Source of the DNA: JABFRG01 sp038210445
Lineage (GTDB): Bacteria; Myxococcota_A; Polyangia; Polyangiales; Polyangiaceae
Direction of reading: 5' to 3'
Assembly: GCA_038210445.1 (NCBI GenBank)
Contig: JBBQWQ010000015.1
Location: 1-64,000, forward strand
Length of the DNA: 64,000 nucleotides
Shown here: positions 34,478-43,001 of the stretch, piece after piece
Position numbering within the stretch: the stretch's first letter is position 1
Layout: each line of letters starts with the position of its first letter
Program-made: the position numbers and the translations under genes
The notes under the pieces: generated by a model
The model's database searches: none
Told to the model about the DNA's origin: nothing
What the model saw: the letters and a program-made list of their open reading frames with translations, nothing else

Positions 34478-35353
34478 TTAGGCGCGCAACGCGTCCCTCG
34501 TCTCGTTGCTCCGGGCCTGGCGCTCGACGCGCTCGGTGTAGTCCTTGCGACCTTCGGCGTCGATGGAGGTGAGGGCCCGGCGATCGTCGAGGAGCACGCT
34601 GCGGCCGAAGGTCATGAGTCGCTCCGGCACCACTGCGGCCAGAAGGTCCCAGCCGCCGATGTAGCGCGGCACCGGCAGCTCCGCCTTGCGATTCGTGCAG
34701 CTTGCAACCACCGCGGCGGCCACGTCCTCTGGCTCCACCGTGGGCATACCGCGACCCAGCGGCACGCCGGCCACCAGCGAGGTGCGTACCGCGCTCGGAA
34801 GCACCGCGCTTACGCTCACGCCGCTCGGCGCGAGCTCGGCGCGGACCGCGGCGGTGAGGCCCACCGCGGCGAACTTGCTGGCGTTGTATACCGCCATCCC
34901 GGGAATGGGGATCTTGCCGGCCATCGAAGCCACGTTCACGATGTGTCCGCGCCGGCGCGCGACCATTGCCGGCGCCACCAGGCGCATGCCGAGCACCAGG
35001 CCCCACACGTTCACGTCGAGGGTGACGCGGCTCGTGCCGTCGGCCTCGTCGAGGAACGCTCCCAGCGGCATCACGCCCGCGTTGTTCACCAAGATGTCCG
35101 CCGGACCTGCGATGGTCGTTGCATCCTGCACGAATGCGGCGAACGAGGCCCGCTCCCGGACGTCGAGGCGAAGGCCGTGGGCGCGGCGTCCGATGGTGCG
35201 CGCCGCATCTTCGGCGGCGTCGCCATCGACATCGCCAACCACAACCCGAGCGCCGCGCGCGGCGAAGGCGAGCGCCGTGGCGCGGCCGATGCCCCTACCC
35301 CCGCCGGTGACGAGCACCACCGCCGAGGCGAGGTCGATTTTCGGATACCTCAC
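34478..35353 (-). CDS. Short-chain dehydrogenase/reductase
   Basis: 291-residue NAD(P)-dependent SDR of the classical type. It has TGGGRGIG near the N-terminus (residues 15-22), NNAGV, a catalytic Ser in NVASMAG and Tyr-x3-Lys in YNASK. The GTG start at 35353 overlaps the TGA of the upstream monooxygenase (GTGA, 35350-35353), which decides it. It is the last gene of the patatin-monooxygenase-SDR operon. In such operons an SDR usually oxidises a hydroxyl or reduces a ketone of the same substrate chain; the substrate is not known. Confidence 0.92.
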   Translation of the reverse strand: MRYPKIDLASAVVLVTGGGRGIGRATALAFAARGARVVVGDVDGDAAEDAARTIGRRAHGLRLDVRERASFAAFVQDATTIAGPADILVNNAGVMPLGAFLDEADGTSRVTLDVNVWGLVLGMRLVAPAMVARRRGHIVNVASMAGKIPIPGMAVYNASKFAAVGLTAAVRAELAPSGVSVSAVLPSAVRTSLVAGVPLGRGMPTVEPEDVAAAVVASCTNRKAELPVPRYIGGWDLLAAVVPERLMTFGRSVLLDDRRALTSIDAEGRKDYTERVERQARSNETRDALRA

Positions 35354-36849
35354 GAGGGCCGCCCTTCGAGGCGCGCTTCGGTCGCGAAGCGCGGCCGCGC
35401 CGCCGGCATGTGGGTGGTTTCGTAGGCGTCGAGATCGAAGTCGTGAATCCGCCGCTCGAGCGCCGGCGTCGACCAGGGCCAGGCGAAGGTGTTCTTGCCG
35501 TTGCGATCGAGGTAATAGCTCGAGCATCCGCCGCGGTTGTACACGGTGCCGCCGAGCGCCTCTTGCACCTCGGCGTGATAGGCGTCGAGCACCTCGGCGC
35601 GCACGTCGACCGTGGCGAGGCGCTCCGCGCGCATCTTGCGCAGGCCGTCGAGCACGTAGGCCAGCTGGGCCTCGAGAATGCTGAAGGCCGACGAATGCCC
35701 CGTACCGAGGCTCGGCCCCAGCAGCAAAAAGAAGTTGGGAAACCCCGGCACGGTGGTCCCGAGATAGGCCCGCGGGCTCCCTTGCCATTGGTCCGAAAGG
35801 CTCCTTCCCTGCTCGCCTACGATGCGATTCGCAACCGGCATATCCAGGATATGAAACCCGGTTCCGAAGATGAGCACGTCCGCTTCCACGGCGCTGCCAT
35901 CGGCGCCCGTGATACGCCGGCCGGCTATCTCCGTGACCTCGGTCGCCCGCACCTCGACGTTGGGGCGGGTCAGCGATCGATAGTAGGCATTCGAGAGCAG
36001 AATGCGCTTGCAGCCCAGCGTGTAGTCTGGCGTGAGCTTGGCGCGCAGCACCGGATCCGCCACCGTCGCTTCCAGGTGCCTTCGCCCGATGCGCTGCACC
36101 TGCTTCAGAATCCACGGATGCCGAAAGCCGAGCCCCAAGGCCTCTTGCGACACGTACTCGGCGCGTCGAAGCGCGCGCTGGGCCGCCGGAAACGTGCGCA
36201 TGAGCCAGCGCTCGGTCTCTGGCACGTGGTGATCGGGCTTCGGGAGCACCCACTGCGCGGTGCGCTGAAAGAGATGCAGGCGCTCCACCTTCTTGGCAAT
36301 CTCGGGAACGAACTGCACCGCGGAGGCGCCGCTGCCCACCACCGCCACGCGCTTGCCGGTGAGATCGAGATTGTGATTCCAGCGGGCCGAGTGGAACACC
36401 TCACCGGTGAAGGTATCGAGCCCGGGAATGGCGGGAATCTTCGGTTGATTCCAGGGTCCGGAGGCGGAGATGAGCACGTTGGCCGTGTAGGTGCCCTGGT
36501 TGGTCTCCACGTGCCACAGGCCCTCGCGAAAGGCTGCGCGCAGCACCTCTACGCCGAAGCGCACGTGCCGGGGAACGTCGTACTTCTTGGCGACGTTATC
36601 CAGGTACGCGCGAATCTCGCGCTGGCCGGCGAAGGCGCGGGTCCACTCGGGATTGGGCTCGAAGGAATACGAGTACAGCGCCGAGGGCACGTCGCAGGCG
36701 CAGCCAGGATACGTATTGTCACGCCAGGTTCCGCCCACCGACATGCCCTTTTCGAGGATGGCAAAGTCGAAGCCCTGCTCGGCGAGCTTGATGGCGGCGC
36801 CGATACCGGAGGGGCCGGCACCGATGACCAAAACGTGGTGGTGTCTCAT
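35350..36849 (-). CDS. Baeyer-Villiger-type flavin monooxygenase
   Basis: 499-residue FAD/NADPH-dependent monooxygenase. An N-terminal GAGPSGIGAA (residues 8-17) is the FAD Rossmann motif, and GSGASAVQ is the NADPH site. The BVMO fingerprint FTGEVFHSARW is present, but Trp is followed by Asn instead of Pro or Asp. It inserts oxygen next to a ketone or N/S-oxidises a substrate. The start at 36849 overlaps the patatin stop (ATGA, 36846-36849). It lies between patatin and SDR in one operon; together they could release, oxidise and modify a lipid-derived ketone, an inference. Confidence 0.9.
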   Translation of the reverse strand: MRHHHVLVIGAGPSGIGAAIKLAEQGFDFAILEKGMSVGGTWRDNTYPGCACDVPSALYSYSFEPNPEWTRAFAGQREIRAYLDNVAKKYDVPRHVRFGVEVLRAAFREGLWHVETNQGTYTANVLISASGPWNQPKIPAIPGLDTFTGEVFHSARWNHNLDLTGKRVAVVGSGASAVQFVPEIAKKVERLHLFQRTAQWVLPKPDHHVPETERWLMRTFPAAQRALRRAEYVSQEALGLGFRHPWILKQVQRIGRRHLEATVADPVLRAKLTPDYTLGCKRILLSNAYYRSLTRPNVEVRATEVTEIAGRRITGADGSAVEADVLIFGTGFHILDMPVANRIVGEQGRSLSDQWQGSPRAYLGTTVPGFPNFFLLLGPSLGTGHSSAFSILEAQLAYVLDGLRKMRAERLATVDVRAEVLDAYHAEVQEALGGTVYNRGGCSSYYLDRNGKNTFAWPWSTPALERRIHDFDLDAYETTHMPAARPRFATEARLEGRPS

Positions 36850-37853
36850 GCTTGCCATTCGAGGGCTCCTTGCTCACGCGGAGACGAAACCGGGAACGCG
36901 CCGTCGCGGCCGAGGGCGGCGCGAACGTTGCGGCGGGCGCTGCGCAGCGAGCTCTCGAGGACCGCGAGGCGGCGGCGACCATCGGAGAGGAGCGGCCCCA
37001 TGGCGGCCAGATCTTCCGCGACGGGCTCGAGCCGAAGAACCCGCACGCCACGGGCCCGCGCGGCCTCGATCTCGCGATCGAGGGTGCGGCGCATGGCGCT
37101 GCGCACCAGGCCTTCGACGCGCCCTAGACCACGACGCGGACCGGGCTCGGAAGAAGACATGGGCGCCAGCACCACCAGCTCGTCGAGGCCTTCTTCGGCG
37201 GCCAGGTCGGCGGAGGCGGGCGACGCGATGCCGCCGTCGGTGTAGCGGCGGCCGGCGATGTTCACTGCCGGAAAGAAGCCCGGCATGGCGAGCGAAGCGC
37301 ACACCGCTTCGCGCATCGACGCGAGGGGCGCAGAGGGAGCGCCCAGGAAAGCGCGTGCGCCGGTCTCCACGTCGGCCACCACGATGCGCGTGCCGGCGTG
37401 CGGCACCCATGCGCCGTGGGGAACATAGGCATCGACCAGGCGTGCGATGGGCGAGGCGTCGCCACGCCCCTCAGGATACAGACCCGAGAGCGCCGCCAGA
37501 CCACCCCCGCCGCCTCGAAGAAAGCTCGAAACCAGCGACAGCGAAGCGGGTGTACCCCACGGCAATCGCGGAAAGCGCGCGGGCGGATGTGCAAAGTGAT
37601 GGGCCAGCGCCGGGTCGGCTTCGGTCTTTCCCAACTGCGCGTCGAGGATGCGCGAGATCGAGACGCCGGCCCCCAGCAGCATCGCCAGCTCCGAACCGGC
37701 CGAGGTGCCGACGATGAGGTCCGCTTCCCGCGGGTCCCAGCCGAGGCGCTGGGCGAGCTCCGCCAGGGTAGCGACGGTCCAGGCGGCGCCGAGGGTGCCG
37801 CCGCATCCCAGCACCAATCCCCGCCGCGACGTCTTCTGCTTGCTCTTGCTCAT
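36846..37853 (-). CDS. Patatin-like phospholipase
   Basis: 335-residue Ser/Asp-dyad lipid hydrolase, no signal peptide. The oxyanion-hole glycines are in LGCGGTLGAAW. The nucleophile Ser51 lies in GTSAG, and the dyad Asp is in YTDGGIAS (about 207). It cleaves acyl chains from phospholipids or neutral lipids. The ATG at 37853 is chosen (a GTG two codons upstream is possible), with a GAGG element nine bases before it. It is the first gene of a three-gene operon; the nearest regulatory dyad (37877-37892) lies 24 bases upstream of this start. Confidence 0.9.
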   Translation of the reverse strand: MSKSKQKTSRRGLVLGCGGTLGAAWTVATLAELAQRLGWDPREADLIVGTSAGSELAMLLGAGVSISRILDAQLGKTEADPALAHHFAHPPARFPRLPWGTPASLSLVSSFLRGGGGGLAALSGLYPEGRGDASPIARLVDAYVPHGAWVPHAGTRIVVADVETGARAFLGAPSAPLASMREAVCASLAMPGFFPAVNIAGRRYTDGGIASPASADLAAEEGLDELVVLAPMSSSEPGPRRGLGRVEGLVRSAMRRTLDREIEAARARGVRVLRLEPVAEDLAAMGPLLSDGRRRLAVLESSLRSARRNVRAALGRDGAFPVSSPREQGALEWQA

Positions 37854-37876
37854 GGGCACCGCCCTCGGTACGAATA

Positions 37877-37892
37877 CATACCGAACCGTATC
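37877..37892. promoter_or_regulatory. Operator-like dyad, copy 1 (CATAC-N6-GTATC)
   Basis: CATAC-CGAACC-GTATC. It sits 24 bases upstream of the patatin start codon, overlapping where a leftward promoter or leader would be. The same form occurs at 38013 and 38261. A TetR- or MarR-type dimer is the usual reader of such spacing, but no regulator gene is adjacent, so the binder is unknown. Confidence 0.6.
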
Positions 37893-38012
37893 TCACCGCA
37901 ACGATGGGCGCAACCCGCGTGCGGGCGCTTCGCGGACCCGCGGCGACGCGAATGGCGACAAATACTGTGCCGGATCGGGCGGTTGTCGCCTCGCCCGGGG
38001 CAAAAACAAATT

Positions 38013-38028
38013 CATACACGTTCGTATC
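38013..38028. promoter_or_regulatory. Operator-like dyad, copy 2 (CATAC-N6-GTATC)
   Basis: CATAC-ACGTTC-GTATC lies in the most A/T-rich part of the spacer, roughly 160 bases from the patatin start and 320 from the divergent gene. Half-sites CATAC match the other two copies exactly or with one change; the spacers differ. Confidence 0.6.
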
Positions 38029-38260
38029 CCGATGTCCGGACGCGGCTCTACCTGCGAGCAAAAATGGCGATTTTCGATGATCAAAATGCGCGTATGGGTG
38101 CATGCAGGGCGCACAGTCGACACGATGTTTTCACATACGAAAAAGAATTTTAGTCACGCAACCGCATGCAATGGCGATGGAATCTCGCCTGCCGCGGCTC
38201 TCCGGCCGCAGCTCGCCTGCGCGAATGATGCACGCGGCACTTGTGCGCACTCGGCCTTGT

Positions 38261-38276
38261 GATACCAAACCGTATC
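38261..38276. promoter_or_regulatory. Operator-like dyad, copy 3 (GATAC-N6-GTATC)
   Basis: GATAC-CAAACC-GTATC is a perfect inverted repeat, 67 bases upstream of the rightward lipoprotein start. Copy 1 and copy 3 share the longer string ATACC(A/G)AACCGTATCTCA. Both divergent genes therefore carry a site near their promoter region. Confidence 0.6.
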
Positions 38277-38343
38277 TCAAATCTATCCGCCCGCGCCGGG
38301 TGGAAGCCATGCGGCCCCCGGGCCGCCCTTGAAGGAGCCTCTC

Positions 38344-39447
38344 ATGACATCGAACACGCGCGTGTGGATCGCCGGAGCTCTCGCCCTCGGGGCCGCAGTG
38401 GGCGGCGCCTCGCTCTCCGGTTGCTCCGCCGATGCCAGCAGCGACGAGGTGGCCGACGACGTGGTGGGTGGCAAGCCGGCGCTCCAGCTCACCGACGATC
38501 AGCGCCGCGAGATCATCAGCAAGAAGGCCACCTGCCCTTTCGTCGGCACCTCCATCGCGCTCAAGAAGATCTTCGTCTACGGCTCGGTGGCCAATCCCTT
38601 CGCCATCATCGCCGACAAGCCCGGCGCCATCGTGACCGTGGGCAACCGTGGCGGCGGCGATCTTGGCGAAGGCTTCCGCATCGTGGCCCGCGCCAATCAC
38701 CATAAGAGCCCTGCCCAAGAAGAGGCGCCGAACGGCATGTTCAGCCTGGATTTTCCCGCGTCGCTGGGCGCCCACGCGGCCCACAGCTTCATCCTCATGG
38801 GCGATCCCCGCAAGCGCGACTCGGGTCGCCTCAACGCGCAGAACCTGGGGCGCCTCATCAACACCAAGGCCACCGGCGGTCACGCCGAGCTCGCGCCCAA
38901 TGGCCGGCTGGTGGTCCGTCGCTCGGAGCTGGGCAAGTTCATCGCCCGCAACGTGGCCTGCGATCCCGAGGCCATCACCGCCAGCCGCCGTCCCTTCACG
39001 CTCCTCGGCCTGCTCGGCTCCGACATCGCTGACTTCAGCGCGCGCGCCTTCGAAGTGGTGGCCCGCAAGCTCGCCGGCGACTCCACGTCGGCCGAGACCA
39101 CCAAGCTCCTCGAGGACATGGTGCAGATCGCCGTGGCCAACAACCTGGTCGGCAGCGCGGGCGAGCTTGGGCTCCTCACCACGTTCCTCGAGAACAGCTC
39201 CGAGTCGGTGACCATGCCCGACGGCGAGCTCGCCCTCTCCGCCCGCGACATCGAGGGCATCTTCGCCGGCGATCTCAAGGACGGAAAGTACGATCCCCTT
39301 ACCCGCCACTTTCCCGCCAACTGGGAGACCAAGCCGAAGACCATCGTGGGCCTGCTCCGCAACGCCGTCTTCATTCTCAAGAACGCCGCAGTGAGCAACC
39401 TCGCCGGCACCTACGACGCCGACGCCACCTGCCCCAAGATGCAATAG
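38344..39447 (+). CDS. Lipoprotein of unknown function
   Basis: 367-residue lipoprotein. The signal peptide ends LSGC (about Cys27), then an Asp/Ser-rich linker. The mature part holds CPFVGTSIALKKIFVYGSV, GDLGEGFRIVARANHH and DSGRLNAQNLGRLIN. A Cys-Pro element followed by His- and Gly-rich segments superficially resembles haem-thiolate peroxidases, but I cannot confirm this. AAGGAG seven bases before the ATG at 38344 decides the start. It is divergent from the patatin operon and probably shares the dyad-type operators. Confidence 0.65.
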   Translation: MTSNTRVWIAGALALGAAVGGASLSGCSADASSDEVADDVVGGKPALQLTDDQRREIISKKATCPFVGTSIALKKIFVYGSVANPFAIIADKPGAIVTVGNRGGGDLGEGFRIVARANHHKSPAQEEAPNGMFSLDFPASLGAHAAHSFILMGDPRKRDSGRLNAQNLGRLINTKATGGHAELAPNGRLVVRRSELGKFIARNVACDPEAITASRRPFTLLGLLGSDIADFSARAFEVVARKLAGDSTSAETTKLLEDMVQIAVANNLVGSAGELGLLTTFLENSSESVTMPDGELALSARDIEGIFAGDLKDGKYDPLTRHFPANWETKPKTIVGLLRNAVFILKNAAVSNLAGTYDADATCPKMQ

Positions 39448-39481
39448 AGGCAGCCGAACCGAACCGGCGCTACCGACGGAT

Positions 39482-40378
39482 TCAAACCGATCGGTGCTCT
39501 AACGCCGCGCTCTTCTCGACCGATGCCCAGAACGTCGTGAGCGTCGCCGCCACCCGGGCGGCGTCTTGGACCTGCGGATAGTGGCCGAGCTCGGGCCAGA
39601 GCTCCATGGTGGCCTGGGGAATCGTGCGCGCCAAGCGCTCGGCGATGGCGAGGATCGCGACCGGGTCACGGGCGCCCCAGGCGACGAGCGTCGGGGCGTC
39701 GAAGCGCGCGAGCGCCCCGTTCCAGCGTGCACGGTGGCGGCCCCGCTGCCTTATGTAGTCGATGATCTGCGGAAGGACGCGCAGACCGTCGTCCCGACAC
39801 AAGAGAGCCCACATGGTATCGAGCTCGTCGTCTGCCACGGGCCCCGCGAACACGGCGCGCATCTGCTGGGCGAAGGTTCGTCGAGAATTGAGGCGCGCAA
39901 AGGCCGACCCGAGCGGGCTCAGCAGGAGCCGCTGACCCACGGTGAGCTGCGCCATTTCCACGTAAACGCTTCCGTTCATGAGCGCGAGGCTCGAGACGTC
40001 GAAGGGCAGCGCCCCGCGCTCGCGACGGGCCAGCAGCTCGCAGGCAACGCTGGTGCCCATATCGTGGGCCCACAGGTGCGCCCGCTGCACGCCAAAGTGC
40101 TTGAGGACTGCCACAGCCACGTCTGCCTGCTCGAAGAGCGTATAACCGAACTCCGGTGGTTTGGCTGAAAGCCCAAATCCGATGAAGTCGAAGAGCACCA
40201 CCGGACGCGACGTGGCGATGGCCTCGGCGCAACGCCAGAAGTCCCATGAGCTGGTGGGAAAACCGTGCAGGATGAGCGCCGGATCTTCCCCCGAGTCCGC
40301 GCCAAGGCGCATAGCAAACACGTCTCCATCGGGGAGCGGGATCCACTCGCCACGGGCCTGCCAGGCTTCGAGATTCAT
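39482..40378 (-). CDS. Alpha/beta hydrolase (haloalkane dehalogenase/MEST-like)
   Basis: 298-residue cytosolic hydrolase. The oxyanion hole is in LHGFPTSSWDF, the nucleophile is Asp106 in AHDMGTSVA, the acid is in GARDPVA, and His is in LGHYPQV. The Asp nucleophile in place of Ser points to the haloalkane dehalogenase/epoxide hydrolase branch, the segment closest to mesoderm-specific-transcript homologues. Substrate unknown. The ATG at 40378 precedes MNLEAWQARG. It lies 46 bases downstream of the thioredoxin-like lipoprotein gene on the same strand. Confidence 0.88.
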   Translation of the reverse strand: MNLEAWQARGEWIPLPDGDVFAMRLGADSGEDPALILHGFPTSSWDFWRCAEAIATSRPVVLFDFIGFGLSAKPPEFGYTLFEQADVAVAVLKHFGVQRAHLWAHDMGTSVACELLARRERGALPFDVSSLALMNGSVYVEMAQLTVGQRLLLSPLGSAFARLNSRRTFAQQMRAVFAGPVADDELDTMWALLCRDDGLRVLPQIIDYIRQRGRHRARWNGALARFDAPTLVAWGARDPVAILAIAERLARTIPQATMELWPELGHYPQVQDAARVAATLTTFWASVEKSAALEHRSV

Positions 40379-40424
40379 CGAACCTCCACGACCGCGCTCC
40401 GTCTGCGCTCCGTCTGCGCGAAGG

Positions 40425-41117
40425 TCAAGGAGCCGCGAGGGCCGCGTCGATCTGCGTGAGCACCTGCGCCTTGCCGAGGCCGTGCTCCTTGTAAGTGATG
40501 ACGCGGTTCTTGTCGGTGAACGCACTGGGCGCCGTGAAGTTCGAGGTCTTCAGTTTGCTCCAAACCTTGCCACCGGGGTCGGCGTACACGCGCACATTCG
40601 GCAGCCCGGCGAGCTTGTAGGCGTCGCGCCATTTGGCGCAGCTGGTGCCGTTGTCGTCGTACACGGTCATGACCACGGCCACGTTCTTGTCGGCCACGGC
40701 CGCCGCGACCTCGTCGGTGAACCCCGCCGTCGCCTGGCAGGTGGGGCAATGGGTATGGGCTGCGAACACCCACGTGGCGCTCGCGCCGCACACCTCGTCG
40801 AGGTTGGCCGGCGCGCCCGTGTCGCAGTCGCGCACGCCGAGATCACCCAGCGCTTCGCCCACCGCAAAGCCGCTAGCAGCGCTCGGTGCGGGGCAGGCTT
40901 GGGCGCCCCACCCCGCCGGCGTCGTCACCGCCGGTGCTGCGTCGGCTCCGCCATCGCCCGCTTGTCCGCTCGAGCCACTCGAGCCGCCCGTTCCGCCCGA
41001 AGCACTCGCTCCACCCGACGAGCCCGCGGAAAGGGGTGCGGCCGGACCGCTGCTGCTGCACGCCACGAGGCCGAAGAGCGTTGCAGCGAGGAGAACGGGA
41101 AGGTGGGCGCGTTTCAT
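40425..41117 (-). CDS. Thioredoxin-like lipoprotein
   Basis: 230-residue lipoprotein. The lipobox LVAC is followed by a long Gly/Ser/Ala/Asp linker (about 21-65). The C-terminal domain is thioredoxin-like with a CPTC redox motif in AAHTHCPTCQATAGF and the strand FAAHT. The remaining Cys (CPAPS, CDTG, CGAS, CAKW) are extra to the fold. It should act as a surface thiol oxidoreductase on the outer membrane. It is divergent from the lipoprotein at 41253. Confidence 0.8.
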   Translation of the reverse strand: MKRAHLPVLLAATLFGLVACSSSGPAAPLSAGSSGGASASGGTGGSSGSSGQAGDGGADAAPAVTTPAGWGAQACPAPSAASGFAVGEALGDLGVRDCDTGAPANLDEVCGASATWVFAAHTHCPTCQATAGFTDEVAAAVADKNVAVVMTVYDDNGTSCAKWRDAYKLAGLPNVRVYADPGGKVWSKLKTSNFTAPSAFTDKNRVITYKEHGLGKAQVLTQIDAALAAP

Positions 41118-41252
41118 CGGCCGGCGGTACGGCGCCGAGGCCCAATCGTTACGGCCTCCCCGTCCTATTTCGCAAGCAATGGACATCGCACATGAATTAT
41201 GGATCCAGAGGAGCGTGTAACGGCGGCGCGTGGCGATCGTACCGTGTTTCCA

Positions 41253-42161
41253 ATGCGCCAAGCTTTCCGCACCTCACTTTTCGGACCCATGCTGGTTGTG
41301 GCGCTCGCCGCGTGCGGGAGCTCCCCGTCGAGCGGCGCCGCGAGCTCCACGGGCGACGCCGGTGCAGAGGCCCGCGCCGCGACCTGCACCGCGCCCCCGG
41401 GCGACTGGCAGGAGGGCCGCGATGCGCCCGCATACTGCGTTCGCGACGTGTTCGGTAGGCTCCAGGATCCCGACGCCCTGCCGATTGCGAGCGTGAACGT
41501 CACCGTGTGCGGCGGCGTCTGCTTCGGCGGCACGACCGACGCCGCGGGTCGCTTTCGCATTCCGATAGACGTACGGCTCCCCGACGGCGCCTTCGCGCTC
41601 TTTGCCCACGGTCGCCCGCGCTACGCGAGCGCGCTGGTTCCCCTGCCCACGAGCCCCGCGGAGCAGCTCGACCTGGGACCTTTCATCGAGCTCCCGCTGC
41701 TCTCCAACGACACCATGCGGCTTCCCGACGATGGCGCGCCCGGGCGCTCGGTCCAGGCGGGCCCCATCGCGCTCAACGTTCCTGCGGGCACCACCTGGGA
41801 CCTCTCCTTCGAAGACCTCACCGACGATCTCCAAGGGCGAACCTTTCGCTACGCGCAAGTGGCGCCGGAGCGGGCTCCTCGCTTCGCGGCGGGGGCCGCG
41901 CTCGTGTATGCACTGGCGCCCTTCGACGCCAAGCCCTCCAAGCCCCTGTCGGTGACGGTGACCGCCTCGACCGGCCTCGCGCCGGGCGCCGCAGTAGAGT
42001 TCGTGGTGATGGGCGGCGTCGAGCTCAAGAGCCCGAATGGCGGTGGGCTGCCCCAGGTAGCTGCCCGCGGGCACGTGAGCGACGACGGTACTTCGGTATC
42101 GACCGACGCCGGGCAAGGCGTTTCACTCCTCACTTGGCTGGCCATCCGGCCGGCTCGTTGA
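41253..42161 (+). CDS. Carboxypeptidase-regulatory-like lipoprotein
   Basis: 302-residue lipoprotein. Lipobox ALAAC (about Cys20), Gly/Ala spacer, then VNVTVCGGVCFGGTTDAAGRFRIP, the (V)-x-x-G-x-x-T-D-x-x-G-x-F pattern of carboxypeptidase-regulatory-like (transthyretin-type) beta domains. A further beta domain follows (about 140-300). Such modules are structural or ligand-binding. The ATG at 41253 is used; a GTG nine bases upstream cannot be excluded. The coupled hydrolase lipoprotein starts three bases after the stop. Confidence 0.7.
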   Translation: MRQAFRTSLFGPMLVVALAACGSSPSSGAASSTGDAGAEARAATCTAPPGDWQEGRDAPAYCVRDVFGRLQDPDALPIASVNVTVCGGVCFGGTTDAAGRFRIPIDVRLPDGAFALFAHGRPRYASALVPLPTSPAEQLDLGPFIELPLLSNDTMRLPDDGAPGRSVQAGPIALNVPAGTTWDLSFEDLTDDLQGRTFRYAQVAPERAPRFAAGAALVYALAPFDAKPSKPLSVTVTASTGLAPGAAVEFVVMGGVELKSPNGGGLPQVAARGHVSDDGTSVSTDAGQGVSLLTWLAIRPAR

Positions 42162-42163
42162 TC

Positions 42164-42964
42164 ATGAAGACCTATTCCCACTATGCGCTCGCGGCGCTGG
42201 TCGCCGGATGCGCAGGCTGCACCAAAGACGCCACCAGCTCGCCCGCAGATGCCGCCACCCCCGACGCGGCCGTCGTAGACGCGGAGGCACCCGGCTGCGC
42301 GAGCGGCACCGCGCAAGCTGTCACCTTTACCACCGACGACGGCGTGACGCTGGCGGGCGACTTGTACGGCGCAGGCAAAGTGGGCGGCCCGGGCGCCGTG
42401 CTCCTGCACATGATACCGCCTTCCAATACGCGCGCAAACTTCCCCCGCGCCTTCATCGACAAGTTGGTTGGGCGGGGCATTGCGGTGTTGAACATCGACC
42501 GCCGCGGGGCGGGCAGCTCGGACGGCGTCGCGACGGAGGCGTACCAAGGCCCCAAGGGCAAGCTCGACGCGAAGGCAGCAGTTGCCTACCTCGGCGCAAG
42601 CCCTTGCGTGGTCGACCCGGCGCGCATCGCCCTGGTCGGCGCGTCCAACGGGACCACCAGCGTCCTCGACTTCGCGGTGGATACAGGGCTTCGCGCTCCG
42701 AAAGCGATGGTGTTTCTGACGGGTGGAACCTACACGGAATCCCAGAATATGGTGAACGCCCACCGCGCGCGCCTGGAAGCTCTCCCCATCATCTTCGTGT
42801 TCTCGAAGGAAGAGCGCGCCTGGAGCGCCGGCTTTCAAGCGGGAGCCCCGCCCGGCTGGCTCTTCAAGGAGTACGAGCCGGGCGACCACGGTACGCGCAT
42901 GTTCGCGGCCCGCCCGGAGGCGATGGACGACGTCGCCGAGCTCCTCGACGCGTCCCTGAAGTAG
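42164..42964 (+). CDS. Lipoprotein alpha/beta hydrolase
   Basis: 266-residue lipoprotein (lipobox LVAGC, a second Cys three residues on) with an alpha/beta-hydrolase domain of the dienelactone hydrolase/esterase kind. The nucleophile elbow is GASNG in LVGASNGTTSV; the candidate His is in GDHGTRM. The oxyanion region is LLHMIPPSNTR, and NIDRRGAGSSDG is the usual loop after beta-4. It starts three bases after the previous lipoprotein gene, so the two are co-transcribed. Surface-exposed lipase or esterase is the inference. Confidence 0.82.
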   Translation: MKTYSHYALAALVAGCAGCTKDATSSPADAATPDAAVVDAEAPGCASGTAQAVTFTTDDGVTLAGDLYGAGKVGGPGAVLLHMIPPSNTRANFPRAFIDKLVGRGIAVLNIDRRGAGSSDGVATEAYQGPKGKLDAKAAVAYLGASPCVVDPARIALVGASNGTTSVLDFAVDTGLRAPKAMVFLTGGTYTESQNMVNAHRARLEALPIIFVFSKEERAWSAGFQAGAPPGWLFKEYEPGDHGTRMFAARPEAMDDVAELLDASLK

Positions 42965-43001
42965 CCCACGGGCATTCCTGCGAAAGCCCCGAGAACAGGG
43001 C

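Larger units (their letters stand above)
37860..38343. other. Divergent intergenic region, relatively AT-rich, no gene seen
   Basis: A 484-base spacer between the patatin operon and the divergent lipoprotein gene. Parts (38001-38030, 38051-38090, 38121-38160) are clearly richer in A and T than the flanks. It holds three dyads of the form (C/G)ATAC-N6-GTATC, annotated separately. I find no open frame with coding character, RNA gene or terminator here. Confidence 0.7.

Noticed and set aside
37398..38153. Open frame crossing the divergent intergenic region
   Set aside because: It runs through the reverse of patatin and has no domain or ribosome site.
38329..38343. TTG start for the 38344 lipoprotein
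   Set aside because: The AAGGAG ribosome site falls inside this extension, which favours the ATG at 38344.
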